12,844 bases of DNA from Flavobacteriales bacterium. GTDB taxonomy: Bacteria; Bacteroidota; Bacteroidia; Flavobacteriales_D; Crocinitomicaceae. The position numbers and the translations under genes were made by a program. Where the stretch lies: NCBI GenBank assembly GCA_947476515.1, contig CANJQZ010000034.1:1-12844 (forward strand), written 5' to 3'. Numbering within the stretch: the first letter of the stretch is position 1; every line of letters starts with the position of its first letter. Positions 1 through 6,631 of this stretch are shown piece after piece. Under the pieces are notes generated by a model. The model made no database searches, was not told the origin of the DNA, and saw only the letters and a list, made by a program, of their open reading frames with translations.

Positions 1-530
1 ATACATGCATAATCTTGACTTTTTAACTTTTCTCTCCATTTATTTGCATATGGAGTATAGATCGTATAGGGCAATCCATCCCCTTTTGTTATCTCCTCTT
101 TCTCAAAAATAACATGATCTTTTGCCCCAATAAATTTAATTTTGTTTTCTTCGAGCAGTTCGTAAATTCTTTTGTCTCTCTTAACTGCCTTTGGCTCATA
201 ATCCCTATTGGTGAATACTGTTTCAGCACCAAATTCAAGTGCTAATTTTGGAATTAATTCAATTGGATCGCCATATAAAACCAATAAATCAGCACCTAAT
301 GATTGATATTCTGCTTTTAATCGGGCTGTTTCACGATAAATAAAAGTGACCCTTGCATCCTCTTTGTTGGTAAGTAATTTCAGTATATTATTATCAAATA
401 TAAATACAGATTGTATTTTATTTCCTGAAGTTAAGGCCTTGAAAAGTCCTGAATTATCAATAATTCTCAGATCTCTACGATGCCAAAACAGATTAATTTT
501 ATTAGAGCTTTTATTGTTATTTTCCATCAT
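1..530 (-). CDS. phrB: DNA photolyase/cryptochrome family protein, N-terminal part (runs off left edge)
   Basis: The reading frame is open from an ATG at 528-530 (a second in-frame ATG follows at 525-527) to the window edge, giving 176 codons without a stop. The start of the protein carries the photolyase signature WHRRDLR at residues 16-22, then NRDYEP at about 108-113 and a GLPYTIYTPYANKW-like stretch around 153-166. That is the order expected for the alpha/beta antenna domain of class I photolyases and cryptochromes. The missing C-terminal part would hold the FAD-binding helical domain. Known family role: light-driven repair of cyclobutane pyrimidine dimers, using FAD and an antenna chromophore (folate, flavin or other). 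The gene overlaps the upstream pterin synthase gene by 14 bases, so it is probably the distal gene of the crt operon. Photolyase versus cryptochrome cannot be decided without the C-terminus. Confidence 0.88.
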   Translation of the reverse strand, partial: MMENNNKSSNKINLFWHRRDLRIIDNSGLFKALTSGNKIQSVFIFDNNILKLLTNKEDARVTFIYRETARLKAEYQSLGADLLVLYGDPIELIPKLALEFGAETVFTNRDYEPKAVKRDKRIYELLEENKIKFIGAKDHVIFEKEEITKGDGLPYTIYTPYANKWREKLKSQDYAC

Positions 531-924
531 AGAAAACGATGTTGTTTTCTGTTTCCCATAGTTTCAAACTCAGTCCGTATTTAGGCTCTAATTTGGTTCG
601 TAGAATATTATAACACACTAGGGCAATATTTTCAACCGTTGGATTAAGATCTTTAAATTCTGTGCAATCTAAATTTAAGTTTCTATGATCAAAGCGTTCT
701 AAAATTTCTTCTTTAATGGTTTCTTTAAGTAATTTGAGATCAACTAAATATCCAGTTTCTGGATCAATGCTGCCCTCCACCCACACTTCTAGGGTGTAGT
801 TATGACCATGAAAATTTGGATTGTTACATTTTCCAAAGACAGCATTGTTTTTTTCATCCGACCAATCAGATCGAAAAAGCCTGTGAGCGGCATTAAAGGT
901 GGTCCTTCTACAAACTTTCATCAT
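517..924 (-). CDS. 6-pyruvoyl-tetrahydropterin synthase / QueD-family protein
   Basis: This 135-residue protein has the usual length for the COG0720 fold. Likely zinc ligands are His14 (FNAAH), His39 and His41 (HGHNY). Cys33 is the catalytic cysteine candidate, Asp79-His80 (DHRNLN) the catalytic pair, and Glu124 (WETENN) the pterin-anchoring glutamate. The cysteine is separated from HGH by five residues (CX5HGH). In the published subdivision of the family that spacing is typical of true 6-pyruvoyl-tetrahydropterin synthases (tetrahydrobiopterin-type pterin synthesis), whereas CX3HGH is typical of QueD (queuosine). The substrate would be 7,8-dihydroneopterin triphosphate. The ATG at 922-924 overlaps the idi stop codon (ATGA) and the 3' end overlaps the photolyase start. 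Placement between carotenoid genes and photolyase suggests a pterin cofactor role rather than tRNA modification, but QueD activity is not excluded. Confidence 0.85.
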   Translation of the reverse strand: MMKVCRRTTFNAAHRLFRSDWSDEKNNAVFGKCNNPNFHGHNYTLEVWVEGSIDPETGYLVDLKLLKETIKEEILERFDHRNLNLDCTEFKDLNPTVENIALVCYNILRTKLEPKYGLSLKLWETENNIVFYDGK

Positions 925-1439
925 TGGAATTGAAATTTATTGATATATGAATTTATAATTATTCTGAACCAAATGGTAAAATCATTTGGATGTGTATGCA
1001 TTTGTTCATTGAGTTCTGGAAGGCTGATCCATTTATACGCAGCAACTTCTTCCGTATTTATGATGGGTTCTGAATTGGAGAATCCTAAAAAAACATGATC
1101 CAGTTCATATTCTATAATAGTTTCGTTAATGCGTTCTTTGTAGATAAATGAAAATTGTTCTATTAATTCACACTGCATTCCCATTTCTTCTTGTAATCTT
1201 CTGTTAGCAGCATCTAGGCTGGTTTCATTAGGGCAGGGGTGACTGCAACAAGTATTGGTCCAAAGTCCAGGGGAATGATATTTATCAAATGCTCTTTGAT
1301 GGATAAGTAGTTCTAGCTTATCATTGAAAATAAAAATGGAAAACGCACGATGTAAGACACCTTTTAAATGGGCTTCTAACTTTTCCATCGTTCCTATAAC
1401 CTCGTCATCTTCATTGACTAGGATTACTTTTTGTATCAT
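921..1439 (-). CDS. idi: Isopentenyl-diphosphate delta-isomerase, type I (Nudix fold)
   Basis: The protein interconverts isopentenyl and dimethylallyl diphosphate and so supplies the allylic starter for prenyl chains and carotenoids; it is cytosolic and metal-dependent. Its 172 residues match the usual length of bacterial type I enzymes. Visible motifs are HRAFSIFIF from His30, TNTCCSHP with Cys65 and His67 (the position of the E. coli catalytic cysteine and metal-binding histidine), a Nudix-like segment AANRRLQEEMGM at 77-88, and the acidic pair Glu109/Glu111 in IEYEL, where the other catalytic glutamate sits. The ATG at 1437-1439 overlaps the crtB stop (ATGA), and the gene's own stop overlaps the next start in the same way, implying translational coupling. 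Its place in the crt operon suggests it boosts precursor flow to carotenoid on demand. Confidence 0.96.
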   Translation of the reverse strand: MIQKVILVNEDDEVIGTMEKLEAHLKGVLHRAFSIFIFNDKLELLIHQRAFDKYHSPGLWTNTCCSHPCPNETSLDAANRRLQEEMGMQCELIEQFSFIYKERINETIIEYELDHVFLGFSNSEPIINTEEVAAYKWISLPELNEQMHTHPNDFTIWFRIIINSYINKFQFQ

Positions 1440-2272
1440 AAACTATTCAAATTGTGCCTTAAATAAGAAGATAAAAGCAGCCTTAACTTTTTATTGTTAG
1501 GAATGCGTATTCTTTTATTCATTAGCGTCTCTGGAGAACTGTTTATAATTTTATTAAATAATTTAAAATAATAAACATACGCTAAATACACTCCTAATCT
1601 GGCTTTTTTTGGAAGTTGTTTGATACCTTCATATCCTAAAGAAAAATCTAGTGAAATATCTGCTTCGATTTCTTTTTTAGTTGCCTCATCAAAGGTATTG
1701 ATATCAAATCCTGGGAAATAGGCGCGTCCTAGTTCATTATAATCTGCTTGAAGGTCTCTCAAGAAATTTATTTTTTGAAACGCAGAACCCAATTTCATAG
1801 CATTATGCTTGAGTCTTTCAAATTCTTCTGTGTTTCCTTCAACAAAAACTTGTAAACACATCAATCCTACCACTTCAGCAGATCCAAGTATATAAGTTTC
1901 ATATTGAATTTGTTCATAATCTGTTGAATCTAAGTCCATTTCCATGGAATTTAAAAAAGTTTCAATAAGATCCAAGGGAATATTGTAGGTATTCACAGCC
2001 CATTGAAAGCTGTTTAAAATTGGATTTAAAGAAATTTTTTCTTCAATAGCACGGTAGGTTTGTTTTTTGAAGTCAGCTAATAAGAATTCTTTATCGAATC
2101 CATGAAATGAATCTACAATTTCATCTGCAAACCTGACAAAACCATAGATAGCATAGATGGGCTTTTGAATTTTTTTATTTAATAGACTAATCCCTAGCGA
2201 AAAAGAAGTGCTGTATCTTTTTGTAGTTAATTGACTTATTTCTTGACTTATGTCATCAAAAATCGACTTCAT
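1436..2272 (-). CDS. crtB: Phytoene synthase (squalene/phytoene synthase family)
   Basis: The enzyme condenses two geranylgeranyl diphosphates head-to-head to phytoene, the first committed step to C40 carotenoids. The 278 residues include the YSTSF motif (20-24), the first aspartate-rich motif DEIVD (50-54) within YGFVRFADEIVD, a YILGSAEVVGLM helix (127-138), and the second aspartate-rich motif RDLQAD (172-177) followed by RAYFP. Both magnesium-binding motifs are intact. The start codon overlaps the crtI stop by one base (TAATG). A squalene or diapophytoene synthase could look similar, but the adjacent CrtI and Idi favour CrtB. No geranylgeranyl diphosphate synthase, cyclase or hydroxylase gene lies in the window, so the pathway end product cannot be read here. 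Confidence 0.94.
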   Translation of the reverse strand: MKSIFDDISQEISQLTTKRYSTSFSLGISLLNKKIQKPIYAIYGFVRFADEIVDSFHGFDKEFLLADFKKQTYRAIEEKISLNPILNSFQWAVNTYNIPLDLIETFLNSMEMDLDSTDYEQIQYETYILGSAEVVGLMCLQVFVEGNTEEFERLKHNAMKLGSAFQKINFLRDLQADYNELGRAYFPGFDINTFDEATKKEIEADISLDFSLGYEGIKQLPKKARLGVYLAYVYYFKLFNKIINSSPETLMNKRIRIPNNKKLRLLLSSYLRHNLNSL

Positions 2273-3744
2273 TATTTCGAATACTGTTTAATTATTTCAT
2301 TGGCAACAACTTCCCCCGAGATGATTGCTGGAGGTACTCCTGGACCAGGAACAGTTAATTGACCTGTATAATAAAAGTTTTGTAATTTCTTGTTCTTCAA
2401 GCTAGGTTTTAGAATAGCAGTTTGTTTTAAAGTGTTCGCTAAACCGTATGCATTACCCTTAAAAGCATGATAATCATTTTTAAAATCTTCAATGCAAAAA
2501 CTTCTTTTGTAAACAATATTGTCTTTAATATCATTTCCAGTTATGGTTTTTAACCTTTCTAATAAAATTTCAAAATAATATTCTCGTGTGACATCATCAT
2601 CCTTTAAGTCGGGAGCAATGGGCACTAGAAAAAAAAGATTCTCATGTCCAGCTGGTGCAACGCTATCATCTGTAACAGAAGGAACGGATAAATAAAACAA
2701 TGGTTTAGTTGGCCATTTTGGGTTTTTGTAAATTTCTTTTCCATGATCATCAAGCGATTCATCAAAGAATAAATTATGATGTCTTAGATTTTCAACTCTT
2801 TTATTAATACCAACATAGAAGATTAAGCAAGAGGGAGCCATGGTTCTTTTGTCCCAATAAGAATCGGAATAATTGGATTTGTCACCTAACAACTTATCAT
2901 CTGTATGTTGGTAATCTGCTCCAGAAATAAATATATCAGATGGAAAAACTTGATCTTTAGTTCTTGCAGCAGTTACCTTTGCTCCTTCAAATTCAAAGGA
3001 GGTAACTTCAGCGTCTTTAATTATTTTAACGCCTTGTTCTAATGCAATCTTTTCAAATGCTTCAATAAATTTATACATACCACCCATTGGATACCAAGTG
3101 CCAAGTGAAATGTCTGCATAATTCATGAGTGAATAAAGTGCAGGGGTTTCATTAGGCATTGCGCCTAAAAATAGCACGGGAAATTCGAGCATGGAAATAA
3201 GTTTCGGATGCTTAAAGTATTTCCGGATATATTTAGAAAATGGTTTTGTTAAATCTAATTGAAACAAACCTTTAAAAATACGCATGTCTACAAATTCCAA
3301 AAGGGATAAACTCGGTCTAAAGACTAAATCTTTCATACCAACATCATATTTGTATTCCGCCTCTTTAAGAAATGCTTTTAATTGAATTGAACTTCCTGAC
3401 TCTAACGATTCAAACCAGTTTTCCATTTCAGAATAATTAGCAGGGATATCTGTATAATCTTGATCAGGCCAATAAATTCTATAGGATGGATCTAATCTTT
3501 TTAAGGTATAGAAATCGGAACTTGTGTGGCCAAATTGTTCGTAGAATCGATCAAAAACATCTGGCATCCAATACCAACTTGGTCCCATGTCAAAAACAAA
3601 TCCATCTGTTTTGAATTGTCTTGCTCTTCCGCCAATTGTACTGTTTTTTTCTAATATAGTCACATCATATCCTGCTTTCGCTAAAAATGAAGCAGCTGAT
3701 AAACTGGCAATTCCAGCTCCAATAAGAGTGACTTTTTTATTCAT
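2272..3744 (-). CDS. crtI: CrtI-type phytoene desaturase
   Basis: This is an FAD-dependent, membrane-associated desaturase that would introduce double bonds into phytoene to give neurosporene or lycopene. The 490 residues match the CrtI family. At the N-terminus is a dinucleotide-binding fold (residues 8-33) with GAGIAS and the ribose-binding Glu32. The third glycine of GxGxxG is serine (Ser14), a variant I recall from other Bacteroidota CrtI proteins. GGRAR (38-42) follows, then FDMGPSWYWMPDVF. Near the C-terminus is the CrtI signature YYTGQLTVPGPGVPPAIISG, contacting the isoalloxazine ring. It begins immediately after the sigma-factor stop with no spacer and overlaps crtB by one base. A related desaturase such as CrtD or CrtN is possible in principle, but pairing with crtB makes CrtI most likely. 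Confidence 0.95.
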   Translation of the reverse strand: MNKKVTLIGAGIASLSAASFLAKAGYDVTILEKNSTIGGRARQFKTDGFVFDMGPSWYWMPDVFDRFYEQFGHTSSDFYTLKRLDPSYRIYWPDQDYTDIPANYSEMENWFESLESGSSIQLKAFLKEAEYKYDVGMKDLVFRPSLSLLEFVDMRIFKGLFQLDLTKPFSKYIRKYFKHPKLISMLEFPVLFLGAMPNETPALYSLMNYADISLGTWYPMGGMYKFIEAFEKIALEQGVKIIKDAEVTSFEFEGAKVTAARTKDQVFPSDIFISGADYQHTDDKLLGDKSNYSDSYWDKRTMAPSCLIFYVGINKRVENLRHHNLFFDESLDDHGKEIYKNPKWPTKPLFYLSVPSVTDDSVAPAGHENLFFLVPIAPDLKDDDVTREYYFEILLERLKTITGNDIKDNIVYKRSFCIEDFKNDYHAFKGNAYGLANTLKQTAILKPSLKNKKLQNFYYTGQLTVPGPGVPPAIISGEVVANEIIKQYSK

Positions 3745-4257
3745 TTAGTTGGCAGAATAAGAATATTCAGGTAATAAGCCCATTAATTTTTTGCGTGCAA
3801 AAAATATTCTGCTTTTTACTGTCCCAATAGGAATATGTAATTTTTCAGAAATTTCTTTATATTTAAACCCTTCGAAGTGCATTAAGAATGGAGTTCTGTA
3901 TTCGGACTCTAAAGTATCAATTTTTTTGTTAATATCCTTGGTTGATATGATTTCAATTGCTGTTTCACTACTTCCTGATGAATTAGAAATTAAATACATC
4001 TCATTTGAAGTGTCAAAAATTGTTCTTGATTTTACTTTTCTTCTATATTGATTGATAAATAAATTTCTCATAATGGTAAATGTCCATGCCTTGAAATTTG
4101 TTTGAGGTGTATAATATTTTCTGTAGGTGATTGCTTTCAGCATAGTTTCTTGTGTAAGATCTAAAGCATCATCTTTATTTCGTGTAAAACTCATTGCGAA
4201 TGATTGCAAATGCCCTTCCAAACTTATAAGTGCTTCATTGAATTCTAAAGTTGACAT
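3745..4257 (-). CDS. ECF-type RNA polymerase sigma factor, head of carotenoid/photolyase operon
   Basis: The protein has 170 residues and the two-domain layout of extracytoplasmic-function sigma factors. Sigma region 2 spans roughly residues 12-75, with DALDLTQETMLKA (30-42, core-binding region 2.2) and NFKAWTFTIMRNLFINQYRR (54-73, -10 recognition). A serine-rich linker (about 88-100) follows, then sigma region 4 around 117-160, whose helix-turn-helix reads YKEISEKLHIPIGTVKSRIFFARKKL. It would redirect RNA polymerase to stress promoters, and its own operon is an obvious candidate target (inference). Its stop abuts the crtI ATG. No anti-sigma gene or membrane partner is adjacent, so control may act at transcription through the repeat array directly upstream (4262-4330). 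Light-controlled ECF factors heading or neighbouring crt and photolyase genes are known in actinobacteria (LitS), a functional parallel rather than proof. Confidence 0.93.
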   Translation of the reverse strand: MSTLEFNEALISLEGHLQSFAMSFTRNKDDALDLTQETMLKAITYRKYYTPQTNFKAWTFTIMRNLFINQYRRKVKSRTIFDTSNEMYLISNSSGSSETAIEIISTKDINKKIDTLESEYRTPFLMHFEGFKYKEISEKLHIPIGTVKSRIFFARKKLMGLLPEYSYSAN

Positions 4258-4261
4258 ATTG

Positions 4262-4330
4262 TTTTGTTTAACGATTTACAAGTAAAGTTAAACAAATTGT
4301 TTAACTAACGCATAAAAAGATTAAACAAAA
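4262..4330 (-). promoter_or_regulatory. Symmetric array of four 9-base half-sites, probable operator of the sigma-crt operon
   Basis: Half-site A TTGTTTAAC (4264-4272), B GTTAAACAA (4287-4295), C TTGTTTAAC (4297-4305) and D ATTAAACAA (4320-4328, one mismatch). A-B and C-D are inverted pairs, each with a 14-base spacer; A to C and B to D repeat at exactly 33 bp. B and C form a palindrome with one central base (4296), extended by an A/T pair to 10-base arms. A and D extend to exact 10-base inverted arms (4262-4271, 4321-4330) about the same centre. The spacer between A and B holds a further small palindrome, TTTAC-aa-GTAAA (4275-4286). A weak -7-like sequence TAACTTTA (minus strand, 4283-4290) overlaps the array, so a bound protein would probably block transcription. 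A MerR/CarH-LitR-like regulator is a reasonable guess only. Half-site A lies six bases from the sigma start codon. Confidence 0.7.
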
Positions 4331-4376
4331 TAAAATTAATTTGATTTTTATTACTTAATTTTTCTTTTTGAACAGC

Positions 4377-5309
4377 TTACAGGTTGTCGAGCATTACTGC
4401 TACCATTCCATCGAGATCAAATTTGGGTTTCCATCCCCAATCATTTTTACTTTTCGAATCATCAATTGAATTCGGCCAACTGTCAGCAATAGCTTGTCTA
4501 AAATCTGGATGATATTCAATTTCGAAATTAGGTATTACTTTTTGAATAGCTTTTGCAAGTATGGCGGGTGTAAAACTAATTCCAGCAAGATTGTAAGAAG
4601 ATTTAATGATTACTTTTTCAATGGGTGCTTCCATCAATTCAATTGTTGCTCTAATCGCATCATCCATAAACATCATTGGAAGTGCTGTATCTTCTTTTAG
4701 AAAACAAGTAAATTTTTTATTTTCCTTGGCCTTATAGAATATATCTACTGCATAATCTGTTGTTCCGCCACCGGGTAAACTTTTGTAAGATATTAATCCT
4801 GGATAGCGAATGCTTCTGACATCTACTCCAAATTTTAAATTATAATATTCACACCATCTTTCTCCTGCCTGTTTAGAGATACCATAAACGGTGGTTGGTT
4901 CCATTATGGTATGTTGGGGGGTTTGATCCATTGGTGTTGTTGGACCGAATACAGCAATAGAACTTGGCCAAAATATTTTATCAATGTGCTTCTCTTTGGC
5001 TAAATCTAATATGATAAAGAGTCCTTCCATATTCAGTTTCCATGCAAATTCAGGATTTTTCTCTGCTGTAGCGGATAGAAGGGCTGCCAATAAATAGACC
5101 TCTTTAATATTATTGTCAATTATATAGGTTCGAATACTTTGCTTGTCAAGTGCATCTAGCTGAATGTATGGACCATTATTAATTATCTCAGGACATTCAT
5201 TTTTTAAATCTGCAGCAATCACAGATTCTTCGCCTTTTAATTGTCTAAGTGTGAGGACTAATTCTGTTCCTATTTGTCCGCAGGCACCCAATACTAGTAT
5301 TTTTTTCAT
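4377..5309 (-). CDS. tdh: L-threonine 3-dehydrogenase, SDR (UDP-galactose-epimerase-like) type
   Basis: The 310-residue protein belongs to the extended short-chain dehydrogenase family. It has the NAD-binding GACGQIG motif at residues 8-14, LLAALLSATAE after the fourth strand, a PSSIAVFGPTTP segment holding the catalytic serine region, and the YxxxK pair Tyr142/Lys146 (YGISK). The downstream RYPGLISYKSLPGGGTTDYAV stretch is characteristic of the SDR-type threonine dehydrogenases described from Flavobacterium. It would oxidise L-threonine to 2-amino-3-ketobutyrate with NAD+, feeding glycine and acetyl-CoA formation. I chose the ATG at 5307-5309. A TTG 18 bases further upstream (5325-5327) is in frame but lies inside a good -7 promoter element. 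The gene is divergent from the tyrosine-degradation genes and separated from the sigma operon by the operator array. A sugar epimerase is the alternative but fits less well. Confidence 0.88.
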   Translation of the reverse strand: MKKILVLGACGQIGTELVLTLRQLKGEESVIAADLKNECPEIINNGPYIQLDALDKQSIRTYIIDNNIKEVYLLAALLSATAEKNPEFAWKLNMEGLFIILDLAKEKHIDKIFWPSSIAVFGPTTPMDQTPQHTIMEPTTVYGISKQAGERWCEYYNLKFGVDVRSIRYPGLISYKSLPGGGTTDYAVDIFYKAKENKKFTCFLKEDTALPMMFMDDAIRATIELMEAPIEKVIIKSSYNLAGISFTPAILAKAIQKVIPNFEIEYHPDFRQAIADSWPNSIDDSKSKNDWGWKPKFDLDGMVAVMLDNL

Positions 5310-5324
5310 CCAATTGAATTTGGA

Positions 5325-5358
5325 CAAATTTAACTTTTGCTTTTTGATTTATGTCCAA
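5325..5358 (-). promoter_or_regulatory. Probable Bacteroidota-type promoter of the threonine dehydrogenase gene
   Basis: On the minus strand TAAATTTG (5325-5332) fits the TAnnTTTG -7 consensus exactly. It ends 15 bases before the ATG at 5309. The best -33 candidate is TTG at 5356-5358, 23 bases upstream, which is longer than the usual spacing, so the -33 part is weak. The position argues that translation does not begin at the upstream TTG codon. Confidence 0.5.
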
Positions 5359-5404
5359 GTTCTAAAAAAAAGAGTCCATAAGATGATAAAACTGATTAAA
5401 ATCA

Positions 5405-5436
5405 TTTATTATAAGTATCTTAAATTCTTACATTTG
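5405..5436 (+). promoter_or_regulatory. Probable Bacteroidota-type promoter of hmgA-hppD
   Basis: TACATTTG (5429-5436) matches the TAnnTTTG -7 consensus, with a near-consensus -33 TTTA at 5405-5408, 20 bases upstream. The ATG follows 24 bases after the -7 box. Just upstream is a 12-base inverted repeat TGATT-aa-AATCA (5393-5404) that touches the -33 box and could be an operator. It is short enough to be chance in AT-rich DNA. Confidence 0.55.
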
Positions 5437-5460
5437 TTATAGAAACAAAAAAGACTTGTT

Positions 5461-6621
5461 ATGCCATTTTATCATAAATTAGGAAATATACCCCACAAGC
5501 GCCATACAGTATTCCGAAAGGAAAACGGCGAATTGTATCATGAACAATTATTTGGAACTGCTGGATTTGACGGCATGTCGTCTTTGTTGTATCATTTATA
5601 TCCACCAACAATTGTAAAGGAAGTTTTAGGTCAAAAAGACTGCGCTCCTAAAATTGCCGTAGGTAAAAATATGCAAATGCGTAGTTTTCAAGGTTTTAAA
5701 GTTGAACCAACGGCAGATTATTTAGAAAGTCGTAAACCTATGTTGGTTAATAATGATGTTTACCTTGAGTTAGCAGCACCAACAAGTTCTACCACAGATT
5801 ATTTTTACAAGAATGCGGATGCGGATGAGGTAATATTTATTCACAGAGGAACAGGTAAGGTTAAAACTCAATTGGGGAATATTGAATTTAAATATGGAGA
5901 TTACATCGTAATCCCTCGGGGTATGATTTACCAGATTTATTTTGATTCTTCAGACAACAAGTTATTAATTTTTCAATCTTTTCATCCGATTTTTACTCCC
6001 AAGCGATATAGAAATTTATTTGGTCAATTGTTAGAACATTCACCTTATTGTGAGCGTGATATGCGTCCACCAAGTGAATTAGAAGTACATGACGAGAAGG
6101 GAGATTTTCTTGTTAAGATTAAAAAACAAGATGTGCTGTATGATTATGTATATGGATCTCATCCATTTGATGTAGTAGGTTGGGACGGATTTAATTTTCC
6201 TTACGCCTTCAGCATACATGATTTCGAACCCATAACAGGGCGAGTACATCAGCCGCCTCCAGTGCATCAAACCTTTGAGACGAGTGCTTTTGTAATTTGC
6301 TCCTTTGTTCCTCGTTTATACGATTATCATCCACAGGCTATTCCTGCGCCTTACAATCACAGTAATATAGATTCTGATGAAGTTTTATATTATGTAGATG
6401 GAGATTTTATGAGTAGAAATCATATCGAAAAAGGTCAAATTACCTTGCATCCTTCAGGTTTACCTCACGGTCCACACCCTGGTGCGTATGAACGAAGTAT
6501 AGGAAAAACAGCAACAGATGAATTAGCGGTAATGATTGATACCTTTAAACCATTACAACTTACTACCTTTGCAATGGGAATTGAAGATCCTGATTATTCA
6601 AAATCGTGGTTACCACTTTAA
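5461..6621 (+). CDS. hmgA: Homogentisate 1,2-dioxygenase
   Basis: This non-haem iron enzyme opens the ring of homogentisate to maleylacetoacetate in tyrosine and phenylalanine degradation. The 386 residues are the length of the shorter bacterial form (the human enzyme is about 445). The N-terminus has YHKLGNIPHKRHTVFR and HEQLFGTAGFDG. The C-terminal cupin half holds QPPPVHQTFE, then PYNHSNIDSDEVLYYVDG with His300 and Glu307, and LPHGPHPGAYE with His336 and His339. His300, Glu307 and His336 are the best candidates for the iron-binding His-Glu-His set by comparison with the family. The next gene begins 10 bases downstream and makes the substrate, so the two form an operon. No regulator gene is adjacent. 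The remaining pathway enzymes (maleylacetoacetate isomerase, fumarylacetoacetase) are not in the window. Confidence 0.93.
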   Translation: MPFYHKLGNIPHKRHTVFRKENGELYHEQLFGTAGFDGMSSLLYHLYPPTIVKEVLGQKDCAPKIAVGKNMQMRSFQGFKVEPTADYLESRKPMLVNNDVYLELAAPTSSTTDYFYKNADADEVIFIHRGTGKVKTQLGNIEFKYGDYIVIPRGMIYQIYFDSSDNKLLIFQSFHPIFTPKRYRNLFGQLLEHSPYCERDMRPPSELEVHDEKGDFLVKIKKQDVLYDYVYGSHPFDVVGWDGFNFPYAFSIHDFEPITGRVHQPPPVHQTFETSAFVICSFVPRLYDYHPQAIPAPYNHSNIDSDEVLYYVDGDFMSRNHIEKGQITLHPSGLPHGPHPGAYERSIGKTATDELAVMIDTFKPLQLTTFAMGIEDPDYSKSWLPL

Positions 6622-6631
6622 AATTAGTATT

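Noticed and set aside
346..561. Plus-strand open frame over the photolyase 5' end and pterin synthase 3' end
   Set aside because: It lies antisense to two recognisable overlapping genes; the low-complexity Leu/Ser composition is typical of antisense reading.
4332..4362. Inverted repeat AAAATTAA / TTAATTTT between threonine dehydrogenase and the sigma gene as a terminator
   Set aside because: The stem is entirely A/T with a 15-base loop in AT-rich DNA and would be too weak; chance is a sufficient explanation.
5310..5327. Longer threonine dehydrogenase starting at TTG 5327
   Set aside because: The TTG is part of the TAAATTTG promoter element, and the ATG at 5309 places the NAD-binding motif at the usual distance from the N-terminus.
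6536..6631. Upstream-extended 4-hydroxyphenylpyruvate dioxygenase starting at TTG 6536
   Set aside because: It would overlap the end of hmgA by 86 bases and add 32 residues absent from the family; the ATG at 6632 gives a normal 387-residue protein.
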